Shown here: one piece after another, positions 45,473 to 53,280 of the stretch | Position numbering within the stretch: the stretch's first letter is position 1 | Layout: every line of letters starts with the position of its first letter | From: Candidatus Solibacter usitatus | Lineage (GTDB): Bacteria > Acidobacteriota > Terriglobia > Bryobacterales > Bryobacteraceae | Assembly (NCBI GenBank): GCA_016213245.1 | Contig: JACRBC010000084.1 | Span: forward strand, 1 to 57,348 | Reading direction: 5' to 3' | Length of the DNA stretch: 57,348 nt | Program-made: the position numbers and the translations under genes | The notes under the pieces: generated by a model | Database searches by the model: none | Seen by the model: the letters and a program-made list of their open reading frames with translations, nothing else | What the model was told of the DNA's origin: nothing

Positions 45473-46080
45473 GCCGGCGCGCTTTCCCCCAGCACCGCTT
45501 TCAACGCCGGCCACTGGTTGAGAGCGTCCTTCGGGCAGGCCGTCGAAATCGCGCAGTTGTTGCAATTCACGCACAGGTCGTGCCGCACCTTCAGAATGAT
45601 GGAGCTCAACCCCGCCGGCTCCTTGCACGCCATTACGCACTTGCCGCAGCCGTCGCACTTCGCCTCATCGATGACGTACTCGTAGAAGTTGTTCGCCGGA
45701 TCGTTCGGGTCCGCCTCCCCGATCGGCTTCCGCAGAATCGCGTCGCGCGGGCACAGCTTCTCGCTCGGCAGCCCGTCGCGGCCCACCGCGCTCTTCACGC
45801 TGTAATAGGCCGGGCACACGCAGCACCGGCCGCACTTGGAATACTCGTTCACCGCCCTCACGGCGGACTGCGTCACCACGCACTCCTTCACGCACAGGTC
45901 GCACACCTTGACGCCCACCTCGCCCAGCCGGCTGTTCACGCACTTCGAGGCGTCGATCTGCCACACCACCTGCCCTTCGGCCTTGTGCACCAGGAAGCCC
46001 GCCGACAACCCCAGGCCCGTCACTGCCGCGCCGCGCGCCACGCGGCCCATCGCCTGCCGTCTGGAGACCTTGCCGCTCAT
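45469..46080 (-). CDS. NapG/MauM-type Tat-exported ferredoxin
   Basis: A 203-residue polyferredoxin. VSRRQAMGR and a hydrophobic stretch (VTGLGLSAGFLV) form a Tat signal, so it is folded with clusters before export. Four cysteine clusters can be laid out: CDLCVKECV, CGRCCVCPAY with LCPRDAI, CDGCGKCVMACKEP and CVNCNNCAISTACPKDA, enough for four [4Fe-4S] clusters as in NapG. It would accept or donate electrons on the outer face beside NapH-like protein. It overlaps the NHL-repeat gene by 4 bp. Confidence 0.9.
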   Translation of the reverse strand: MSGKVSRRQAMGRVARGAAVTGLGLSAGFLVHKAEGQVVWQIDASKCVNSRLGEVGVKVCDLCVKECVVTQSAVRAVNEYSKCGRCCVCPAYYSVKSAVGRDGLPSEKLCPRDAILRKPIGEADPNDPANNFYEYVIDEAKCDGCGKCVMACKEPAGLSSIILKVRHDLCVNCNNCAISTACPKDALNQWPALKAVLGESAPA

Positions 46081-46916
46081 CGCGCCTCCGTCCTCTCTCT
46101 CACCGGTTCGAACACCAGAATCTGCAGCTTCACCGTCTCGGCCACGTACACCCGGCCGCGGAAGTCCGCGGCCACGGCCATGTTCTTAGACCCGGCGTCG
46201 AACACCTTCGTTCCCAGCACTGCCAGCAGCTTGCCCTCTGCATCCAATACCTTCGCCCGTGGTTCTGCTTTTTCGGTGACCAGGACCCGGCCCTCCGGGC
46301 CCAGCGCCATGTTCGTCGGATTGCAGCAGCCCGGGAAGCCCTCCGGATCGATGCCGTCAAACCGCCCGATGTGCCCCAGCAACTTCCCCTCGCGCGTGTA
46401 GCGCTCCACCCTGTGCTTGCCCGGATTGGCCGCGTGGATCCCCCCGGCGGAGTCCACGTCGAAGTCCAGCACCCCGTTCGGGATAAGGAATCCGTTCGTC
46501 CGGTTCTCCTTCCCGATGTCGTTCACGTGCTTCAATTCCCGGTCATACCGCCGGATGCACCGCGCGGCCGCGTCCGCCACGAAGGTCTCGTTCCCGTGCA
46601 CCCTGACCGCCGTCACCTCGCCCAACCAGCCGCCCTGCCACGCCCTTTCGAGCTTCCCCGTGCCGTCGAAGATCTCTACTTGCCCCGCCTGGCCGACGAA
46701 GAGGCGTCCGTCCGCCGCCAAGTGGATCGAACAGCCCGGCTTGGCCGTCGCCCACCGCCGCAGCAGCTTCCCGGCCGGATCGAACACCATCACCTGCGAG
46801 TCTCCCGCCGCGTAAAGGCGCCCGTCGCGTCCGGTGCACAGCCCGCGAAGGGATTGGCCGAACCACTCCGGCCCGCTGAGCTTGCCTCCCATCACACGCG
46901 TGTGGCGGTATTCCAT
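46077..46916 (-). CDS. NHL-repeat beta-propeller protein
   Basis: A 279-residue six-bladed propeller of the NHL family. Repeated units read DGRLYAAGDSQVMVFDPAGKLL, represented by VFDPAGKLL, VEIFDGTGKL, VERYTREGKLLG and AKVLDAEGKLLA. There is no signal peptide, unlike the neighbours on either side, so it may remain in the cytoplasm or be carried by a partner. A CC pair in FPGCCNPTNMAL is unusual. Role in the redox operon unknown: binding scaffold or sensor is an inference. Confidence 0.85.
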   Translation of the reverse strand: MEYRHTRVMGGKLSGPEWFGQSLRGLCTGRDGRLYAAGDSQVMVFDPAGKLLRRWATAKPGCSIHLAADGRLFVGQAGQVEIFDGTGKLERAWQGGWLGEVTAVRVHGNETFVADAAARCIRRYDRELKHVNDIGKENRTNGFLIPNGVLDFDVDSAGGIHAANPGKHRVERYTREGKLLGHIGRFDGIDPEGFPGCCNPTNMALGPEGRVLVTEKAEPRAKVLDAEGKLLAVLGTKVFDAGSKNMAVAADFRGRVYVAETVKLQILVFEPVRERTEAR

Positions 46917-46925
46917 GGCCCTCTC

Positions 46926-48212
46926 CTATTTGCCCCGCACGTCGATGCACACCATCTTAGTCAGATCCCGCAGCACCAGCTTGCCGTCGGAAAGCGCCAT
47001 CGGCCCCCACACGTCTTCACCCGACAGCACCTGCGCCTTGTCCAGTTCCTTGTAGCCCGTCGTGTTGGCCTCAATGAGCCGCAGCATCCCTGTCTTGCCC
47101 TCCAGAATGTAAAACATCCCATCGGCCAGCAGGAAACTGCCCAGCTCGAAGGCCGCTTTCCCGTCGCTGTCCCATACCTTGTTGCCGTTGAAGTCCAGGC
47201 ACGTGAACAGTCCCCGGCGCTTCTTGCCTACCGCAAAAAAGTGCCCCTTGTACACAATCGGCGTGTGCACCTCGGAGTTCCACTCGTTGTTCTTCATGTC
47301 GAACGAGGTGTCCGTCTTGAACGCTCCCCCCGCGCTGCTGACCTTGATCAGCGTGCTGCCCGCGTCGTACGGCCCGGTGACGAACACCTGCTGCGCATCC
47401 ACCGCCAGCGGCGACGGCGCCGCCGCCACGTTGAACTTCCGCGGGTAGTTCCACAGCAGTTTCCCGTCCTTCGCCGACACGCCCATCACGCTCTCCAGCG
47501 TGGCGTACAGGTACTGCTTCACCCCGCCCAGCGTCGCCGGCATCACCGACACGTGCGACAGGATGGCGTTGATTGAGTTCGCCGTCCGCCACAGCTCCTT
47601 CCCCGTCGCTTTGTCCAGTGCCACCAGGACGGCGTCGCCGCCCGTCGCCACCACGACGCGGTCGGCCTCGATCAAGGGGTTCTGGCCGTTGTACCACGGC
47701 GGAATCCGCGTCTTGTAGACGGCTACCAGGTCCTTCTGCCACATCTTCTTGCCCGTCCGGGCGTCCAGCGCGTACAGGTTGCACTTCGGGTCCATCGAAA
47801 ACACTTGCCGCGCGTCCACCGCCGGCACCGTGCGCGTGATGGCGTGGTTGGGCCGGATCCTCTTCGGCTCCGCGTACCGCCAGATCTCTTTGCCCGTAGC
47901 CAGGCTGCGGCAAATCACCCCCCACTCGCCTTTCGCTTCGTCGTAGTCGTTGTGATACACCCGCCCGCCTGCAATCGCCGCTCCTGCATACCCCTGCCCC
48001 ACCGGAATCGTCCACAGCACCTTCGGCCCGCCCTGCGGCCACTTCCTGAGCAGGCCCATCTCCTTGGACACGTTGTCCCGCGCCGCCCCCCGGAACTGCG
48101 GCCAATCCTCAGCCCGCAACCGCGGCGCCAGCAAGCCCAGGCAGGCCAGGCCCGCCACCGCCGTCCCGAACCCCCTCCGCGTCCGCCCGGACCTCTCCAT
48201 GATGGAATCCAT
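46926..48212 (-). CDS. PQQ-like beta-propeller protein, exported
   Basis: A 428-residue PQQ/quinoprotein-type propeller. TRRGFGTAVAG with a hydrophobic stretch looks like a Tat or lipid-less Sec signal, followed by EDWPQFRG, the usual beginning of outer-membrane PQQ-like propellers. Blades contain LATGKEIWRY, DARTGKKMWQK and DKATGKELWRT. No residues for a catalytic quinoprotein (disulfide ring, metal ligands) were identified, so enzymatic activity is doubtful. It is the first gene of the operon, 9 bp before the NHL gene. Alternative start at 48200. Confidence 0.85.
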   Translation of the reverse strand: MDSIMERSGRTRRGFGTAVAGLACLGLLAPRLRAEDWPQFRGAARDNVSKEMGLLRKWPQGGPKVLWTIPVGQGYAGAAIAGGRVYHNDYDEAKGEWGVICRSLATGKEIWRYAEPKRIRPNHAITRTVPAVDARQVFSMDPKCNLYALDARTGKKMWQKDLVAVYKTRIPPWYNGQNPLIEADRVVVATGGDAVLVALDKATGKELWRTANSINAILSHVSVMPATLGGVKQYLYATLESVMGVSAKDGKLLWNYPRKFNVAAAPSPLAVDAQQVFVTGPYDAGSTLIKVSSAGGAFKTDTSFDMKNNEWNSEVHTPIVYKGHFFAVGKKRRGLFTCLDFNGNKVWDSDGKAAFELGSFLLADGMFYILEGKTGMLRLIEANTTGYKELDKAQVLSGEDVWGPMALSDGKLVLRDLTKMVCIDVRGK

Positions 48213-48292
48213 ACCTTTCTATTATGGAGTATGCCACCTGAACCTCCCCTGGTGGAGTAAATAGTGGAGGCCCTCCCCCGGCCAGCCGGGAG

Positions 48293-48421
48293 TCACATCC
48301 CCCTGTACGCCCGGCTCCGGTGTAGCACGCGCACCACCAGAATCACGGAACGGCCGCCCTGCAACTCGTAAACCACCCGATAGTCGCTCACGCGCAGGCG
48401 ATACACCGCCCTTCCTGGCAC
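48293..48421 (-). pseudogene. Truncated RelE/ParE toxin remnant
   Basis: The reading frame that follows the antitoxin stop directly encodes about 42 residues, starting at GTG 48421: AVYRLRVSDYRVVYEL, then VILVVRVLHRSRAYRG. That is the C-terminal half of a RelE-family toxin (YR-x-R-x-x-DYR-V-Y). The N-terminal 45 residues are absent, so a deletion has joined the antitoxin end to mid-toxin. The remaining peptide cannot fold as a toxin. Confidence 0.82.
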
Positions 48422-48649
48422 CTACTTCGCTGCGGCCCTCCTGTGCGCCTTCAGCACATCGGCCCATGCCACCGTGGGCTCGTCTCTGCGTCGACGCCAC
48501 GCCTCCAGGTCCGCCTCGTCCTCGATCAACTCCACGATCGCCTGCTCCACGACGAATCCGATCTTCCGCCCATGACGTCTCGTGTAGAGTACCAGCGCCC
48601 GCTTCACCGCCGAGTCGATCGTCGTTGAAAGCGTCGCTGCCCGTGCCAC
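48422..48649 (-). CDS. RelB/Phd-like antitoxin, orphaned
   Basis: A 75-residue basic-acidic protein starting MARAATLSTTIDSAVKRAL, a ribbon-helix-helix-like start, followed by a helix (RKIGFVVEQAIVELIEDEADLEAW) that would bind a toxin. Its stop (TAG) is immediately followed, in the same frame, by the toxin remnant. It is probably the surviving antitoxin of a broken RelBE-type module. The upstream 130 bp up to 48781 holds no gene, only a 10-bp inverted repeat (48697-48706 and 48737-48746). Confidence 0.75.
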   Translation of the reverse strand: MARAATLSTTIDSAVKRALVLYTRRHGRKIGFVVEQAIVELIEDEADLEAWRRRRDEPTVAWADVLKAHRRAAAK

Positions 48650-48781
48650 GCCAATATTCTCACACGAAAGAACATGGGCCGCCCTGCGTCCGACTCCACA
48701 AGGATCTTGAGGGCTCAGGGAATCAGGCGCTATTGCGATCCTTGTGTGGCCCGGCTCCCTTCGGGCCCCTGTGTGACTGGC

Positions 48782-49258
48782 TCAGACGCTCCACCACTTC
48801 AGCCCTTGAGCGGCATGTCGATGGAGTTGCCGTAGGTTGGGGCGTTCCAGAATCGCCCGCAGAAACTCGGCCACAACCGCTCGCTGAGCCGAGTCGAACG
48901 ATTCGACCAACTCGACTGCTCGCTCAGTTTGCCAGCCCTCCTCCTCGTCCCCGGGACAGAGGAAGTACAGCGTGAACTCCAGCGTGAGGTTGTCTCGGGC
49001 GACGATCTCCATCGATCGCAGCAACCAGGCAGGAAGAAAGGCTGTCATCGCTGCCGGCTGCAGCAGGCAAATGGACAAGGAGCTGTTGTCCAGCAAGTCA
49101 CCTCTCAGTTCGTCCCAACGCTTGCCGGGCAACTCGCGGCGCAATTCAATGCCTTGGTCGCATTCGTCGTGAGTCGAAACGACCCGATGGAATGGCTGCG
49201 GCGGAAAAGCGATCTTCAGCCGCTCCCGGAACCCTTCCAAGTCAAAGGTTGTTCCCAC
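48782..49258 (-). CDS. DUF6714-like protein
   Basis: A 158-residue soluble protein. It starts at GTG 49258 preceded by GGGAGGGA at a good distance; the longer frame to 49414 is a shadow of the ligase gene. The segment MTAFLPAWLLRSMEIVARDNLTLEFTLYFLCP, shown here as FLPAWLLRSM and TLYFLCP, together with FDSAQRAVVAEFL near the C-terminus, resembles the DUF6714 family (function unknown). Probably follows the acyl-CoA ligase in the same transcript (23-bp gap). Confidence 0.7.
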   Translation of the reverse strand: MGTTFDLEGFRERLKIAFPPQPFHRVVSTHDECDQGIELRRELPGKRWDELRGDLLDNSSLSICLLQPAAMTAFLPAWLLRSMEIVARDNLTLEFTLYFLCPGDEEEGWQTERAVELVESFDSAQRAVVAEFLRAILERPNLRQLHRHAAQGLKWWSV

Positions 49259-49281
49259 AACAGTCCCTCCCTCGGCGCTCT

Positions 49282-50724
49282 CTACCCCTCCCCGCCCAGC
49301 CCCGGCACCCGCGGCAGCAGGTGCTTTTGCACCTTGCCCAGCGCCGTGCGTGGCAGTGAATCCACGCGGATGAACGCCCGCGGCGCCTTGAACGACGCCA
49401 GCTTCTCGCGGCACACCGCCTCCAGTTGGCCCGCGTCGAACGCCCCGCTGGCCACAATGTAGGCCACCGGCGACTCGCCCCGCACCCGGTCCGGCACGCC
49501 CACCACCGCCGCCTCGGCCACGCCCGGTTGCTCCAGCAGCAACTCTTCAATCTCCCGCGGGTAGATGTTGAATCCCCCGGAGATGATCAGGTCGCTCTTG
49601 CGCCCCTTCAGCGTGTAGTAGCCGTCTTCGCTCCGCTCGGCCACGTCGCCCGTCTTGAACCACCCATCGGCGAAAGCCGCCCGCGTCGCCTCCTCCCGCC
49701 GCCAATACCCCGCGAAGACGTTCGGACCCTTCACCTGCAATTCTCCGTCGACGATGCGCGCCGACACCCCCGGCAGCGGCAACCCCACCGTCCCGGCGCG
49801 CCGCTCGCCCTCGTACGGATTGCTGATGTTCATGAACGTCTCCGTCATCCCGTAGCGCTCCAGTATCGTCACGCCGTACTTCGTCCGGAACTCCTCCAAT
49901 ACCTGCGCCGGCAGCGGCGCCGAGCCCGACACCATCAACCGCGCCGTCTCCCCAATCTCACGCGCGACCTGGACTGGCCACTCAAGCATCCGCACATACA
50001 TCGCCGGCACACCGAAAAACAAGCTCGGCCGGAAATCCAGAAACTCCCCCGCCGCCTTCTGGTGCTCAAAGCGCTCCAGCAGGCGCATCCGGCACCCGGC
50101 GATCAGCCAGGCGTGCAGCCCGTTGCCCAGCGCGTGGACGTGGAACAGCGGCAGCGCCAGCAGAAAGCGGTCCCGCTCCGAAATGCGCCAGCAGGTGATG
50201 ATGTTCAGCGCGTTGGCGGCGAAGTTGTTGTGCGTCAGCACCGCTCCCTTCGACGCGCCTGTCGTGCCCGACGTATAGACGATCGCCGCCGGGTCGTCGC
50301 CATCCACCACCGTCTCGGGCCGCGCGTCCGGCATCTCCGCCGCCTCGGCCGCGAGTTGGTCCGGGCTCCACACTTCCACTCCCCTGGGCGGCCCGCCTGG
50401 CATCCCGCCCGCCGCCACTACCGCTTTCGGCTCCGCGTCGTTCAGCATATGCGCGATCTCGCGCTCGCGGTAGAGGATGTTCAGCGGCACAAACATCGCG
50501 CCCAGCTTGACGCACGCCAGGTACAGGTCGATCAGCTCCAGGCTGTTGGCCAGGTACACGCACAGCCTGTCGCCCTTGCCCACGCCCCGGCGCGCCAGCG
50601 CCTGCGCCATGCGGTTGCGGCGCGAGTCCACTTCGCCGAAGTTGTAGACGCGCCCCTCAAACTCCAGCGCCGCTTCCTCGCGCCGCCCTTGAAACGAAAG
50701 ATCGAAAAGCTGTGTCAGATTCAT
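49282..50724 (-). CDS. Acyl-CoA ligase (AMP-forming)
   Basis: A 480-residue adenylate-forming ligase, similar to medium/long-chain acyl-CoA or malonyl-CoA synthetases. Motifs: VYTSGTTGASKGA (P-loop), LERYGMTET, DGWFKTGDVAE, GRKSDLIISGGFNIYPREIE and a final LPRTALGKVQ with the catalytic Lys. The substrate is uncertain: size fits MatB-like enzymes. Overlaps the MFS gene by 4 bp (ATGA), so uptake and activation of the same acid is a sensible inference. Confidence 0.9.
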   Translation of the reverse strand: MNLTQLFDLSFQGRREEAALEFEGRVYNFGEVDSRRNRMAQALARRGVGKGDRLCVYLANSLELIDLYLACVKLGAMFVPLNILYREREIAHMLNDAEPKAVVAAGGMPGGPPRGVEVWSPDQLAAEAAEMPDARPETVVDGDDPAAIVYTSGTTGASKGAVLTHNNFAANALNIITCWRISERDRFLLALPLFHVHALGNGLHAWLIAGCRMRLLERFEHQKAAGEFLDFRPSLFFGVPAMYVRMLEWPVQVAREIGETARLMVSGSAPLPAQVLEEFRTKYGVTILERYGMTETFMNISNPYEGERRAGTVGLPLPGVSARIVDGELQVKGPNVFAGYWRREEATRAAFADGWFKTGDVAERSEDGYYTLKGRKSDLIISGGFNIYPREIEELLLEQPGVAEAAVVGVPDRVRGESPVAYIVASGAFDAGQLEAVCREKLASFKAPRAFIRVDSLPRTALGKVQKHLLPRVPGLGGEG

Positions 50725-51875
50725 CGCTGTTCAACCCGCAGGCTCAACCCGGCGGCCAGCAGCGCGAAACTCCCCAGTGTCAGGAAGCTTGAATGGAAGC
50801 TGCCGCTCCAGTCCACAAGGTAGCCGATGGCCGGCGGCGCCACCAGGATCATCACGATGCCGATCATGTTGACCAGACCCATCGCCGCGCCGGCCCGCGA
50901 CGGGTGCATCGCCGCCGCGCCGGTGAAGATCGCCGCGTAAGGCAGCCCGCATCCAATGCCCACCAGCAAGATTGCCGCCGCCGCCCAGCCCAGCGAGCCG
51001 CCCTGCCGGGCCAGCATGAAACAACCCGCCGCGCTCGCCAGCAGGCTGCCAACCAGCAGTCGCCGCGCGCCCGTCACCCGCACCAGCGCCCCGCCCAGCG
51101 GCCGCAGGATCATCCCCAGCAGCAACACCGAGGAGCCCACCAGTCCCGCCTGCGCCGCGCCCAGCCCCACCTCCAGCTTCAGATACAGCGTGATCCAAGT
51201 GCCCACCACGATCTGCAACCCGAAGCTCGACATCTGCGCCACCCCCAGCAGCCACAACCGCCGGTCCAGCGCCAGTTCACTCAGCCTCACCGCCGCGTGG
51301 CCCCCGGCCTTCTGATGCGCCGGCGCCGCCGCCAGCCAGATCAGCCACGCCGCCACGGCCAGCCCCGTCGTCGCCAGAAACGAGCCCCGCCACCCCACCT
51401 GCATCAGCAGCCGCGGCACCACCAGAATCACGAAGCCCGACCCCAACAGGATGGACCCGCCATAAAAGCCCTGCGCCAGATGCGCCCGCTCGCCCGCGTA
51501 CACCTCGGCGATGTAGCGCGCGCCGGCGACAATCGACACGCCCGTCCCCACGCCCGTCACGATCTTCCACGCCAGCAGGTGCCAGTACGCCCCCGCGCCC
51601 GCCATGCCCAGATTGCCCGCCGCCACCACGGCCAGTCCGGCGAGCACCACGCGCCGCGCCCCCAGCCGGTCCGCCAGGTGGCCACCCGGCACCTGCATCG
51701 CCGCGTGCGTCACGAAAATCCCGGTGGTGAGCAAGCCCGCCATCGCCAGACTGAAATGGAACTCAGCCGCCAGCACCCCCACCATCGGCGCGTGGTTGGT
51801 GTAGTTGGCCGCGAACGCGAATCCCACGATGCACGCGCACACCAGTTCACGCCACCTGCCGTTGTTGTTCGCCAT
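50721..51875 (-). CDS. MFS transporter
   Basis: A 384-residue major facilitator with about 12 membrane segments. Motif A is GGHLADRLGARRVVL between helices 2 and 3; the first half also has TGIFVTHAAMQVP. The ATG at 51875 follows GGGAG at the right distance, making it preferable to the in-frame GTG at 51887. A short hairpin (GAAGCC with GGCTTC, 51890-51908) lies just upstream. It probably imports a small acid for the neighbouring ligase. Confidence 0.88.
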   Translation of the reverse strand: MANNNGRWRELVCACIVGFAFAANYTNHAPMVGVLAAEFHFSLAMAGLLTTGIFVTHAAMQVPGGHLADRLGARRVVLAGLAVVAAGNLGMAGAGAYWHLLAWKIVTGVGTGVSIVAGARYIAEVYAGERAHLAQGFYGGSILLGSGFVILVVPRLLMQVGWRGSFLATTGLAVAAWLIWLAAAPAHQKAGGHAAVRLSELALDRRLWLLGVAQMSSFGLQIVVGTWITLYLKLEVGLGAAQAGLVGSSVLLLGMILRPLGGALVRVTGARRLLVGSLLASAAGCFMLARQGGSLGWAAAAILLVGIGCGLPYAAIFTGAAAMHPSRAGAAMGLVNMIGIVMILVAPPAIGYLVDWSGSFHSSFLTLGSFALLAAGLSLRVEQR

Positions 51876-51937
51876 GAGATCTCCCACATGAAGCCGTCCA
51901 CGGGCTTCAACGTAGGATACCCCACGTCATCGCACCC

Positions 51938-53275
51938 TCAGGACTGCGGCGGCCCCGGGACCAGCGTCCGCCGGTGCTCGGCGATAATCGCCTGAAGCCG
52001 TTCCACTACCCCCGGCTCCGCGCCGGCCCGGTCGTACTTCTCCGAAGGGTCATGCTCCAGGTGATACAGCGCCGGCTTCTCCACGGCTCTGGCCGGCAGC
52101 ACCAGCTTCCACGGCCCCGCGCGCACCCCGCGCAAGACCTGGCCGCCGTAATAAAACAGCGCAAAGTCCTCGCGCGTCGAAACCCTCCCGAATAGCAGCG
52201 GGGAAATGTCCTGCCCATCCAGCATGCGCCCTGCTGGCGCCTCGGCCCCCGCCTGCGCCAGCACCGTGGGGAACAGGTCCATCGTGCTCGCCGGCGCCAT
52301 CGCTGTGAGACCCGCGGGGATGCGGCCCGGCCAGGCGGCGATCGCCGGCACCCGGAACCCGCCCTCCCAATGCGTTCCCTTGCCTTCGCGCAACAGCCCA
52401 GCCGATCCCCCCTCCTCGTTCTTCACCAGCCACGGGCCATTGTCGGAACTGAATACCAACAGCGTGTTGGTATCGAGTTTGCGCTCTCTCAGCGTGCGCC
52501 GGATTTCTCCAACCGACCAGTCCAGCTCTTCAACCACATCCCCGTAGAGGCCCCGCCGGCTCTTGCCCCGGAACCGTTCGGAGGCCGCCAGCGGGTGATG
52601 CGGCATGGCGTGCGGCAGGTAGAGAAAAAACGGCCGATTGGCCGACTCGCGGATGAAGCGCGTGGCCTCTTCGGTGTAGCGCCGCGTGAGTTGCGACTGA
52701 TCCGGCTCCGTCTCCACGATCCGCTCCCCTCGCATCAGCGGCAACGGACCTGTCTCAGGGTGTTGCTCAAGACTGCGAATGAAACCCGGATTGCCGGCCG
52801 TCGCCTTCGACATGTCGTTCGAATACGGGATGCCGAACCACGAATCGAAGCCGCGCCGCGTCGGCAGGTACTGGGGTCGATGGCCCAAATGCCACTTGCC
52901 CACGCATGCCGTGGCATAGCCCCGCGGCTTCAGCGCTTCGGCCAGCGTCGTCTCTTCCGCCGGCAGGCCGCCCTGCGCCCACGGGTTCAACACGTTATTC
53001 ACGCCGTTGCGCACCGGCAGCCGGCCGGTCAGCAACGCCGCCCGCGACGGTGAACAGGCCGGCGCGGCGTCGTAGAACTGAGTAAACCGCACGCCCTCGC
53101 GCGCCATCTGGTCCAGGTGCGGCGTGCGAATGGTGGGATGGCCTTGGCAGCCCAGGTCGCCGTAGCCGAGATCGTCGGCGAAGATGATGACGATGTTCGG
53201 AGGCCGCCAATCCGGCCGCGGAGCGAGGCCCGCGGCCATCAGAGGCGCGAGGGAGCGGCGCGTGATCGTCTCCAT
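51938..53275 (-). CDS. Sulfatase (formylglycine-dependent)
   Basis: A 445-residue arylsulfatase-family enzyme. The catalytic Cys that is converted to formylglycine is C74 in APACSPSRAALLTG (C-x-P-x-R). Calcium ligands are D34-D35 in IIFADDLGYGD, and VGKWHLGH and SSDNGPW are further blocks. ITRRSLAPLM suggests Tat export, though the h-region is weak. It hydrolyses a sulfate ester, probably on a sulfated glycan taken up by the TonB receptor encoded 5 bp upstream. Confidence 0.93.
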   Translation of the reverse strand: METITRRSLAPLMAAGLAPRPDWRPPNIVIIFADDLGYGDLGCQGHPTIRTPHLDQMAREGVRFTQFYDAAPACSPSRAALLTGRLPVRNGVNNVLNPWAQGGLPAEETTLAEALKPRGYATACVGKWHLGHRPQYLPTRRGFDSWFGIPYSNDMSKATAGNPGFIRSLEQHPETGPLPLMRGERIVETEPDQSQLTRRYTEEATRFIRESANRPFFLYLPHAMPHHPLAASERFRGKSRRGLYGDVVEELDWSVGEIRRTLRERKLDTNTLLVFSSDNGPWLVKNEEGGSAGLLREGKGTHWEGGFRVPAIAAWPGRIPAGLTAMAPASTMDLFPTVLAQAGAEAPAGRMLDGQDISPLLFGRVSTREDFALFYYGGQVLRGVRAGPWKLVLPARAVEKPALYHLEHDPSEKYDRAGAEPGVVERLQAIIAEHRRTLVPGPPQS

Positions 53276-53280
53276 GACGC

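Noticed and set aside
48697..48746. 10-bp inverted repeat CACAAGGATC / GATCCTTGTG with a 30-bp loop
   Set aside because: The loop is long, there is no T run, and it is not near a start codon. It could be chance.
51890..51908. Hairpin GAAGCC / GGCTTC upstream of the MFS gene
   Set aside because: A 6-bp stem without a T run or known motif. Recorded only in the MFS entry.
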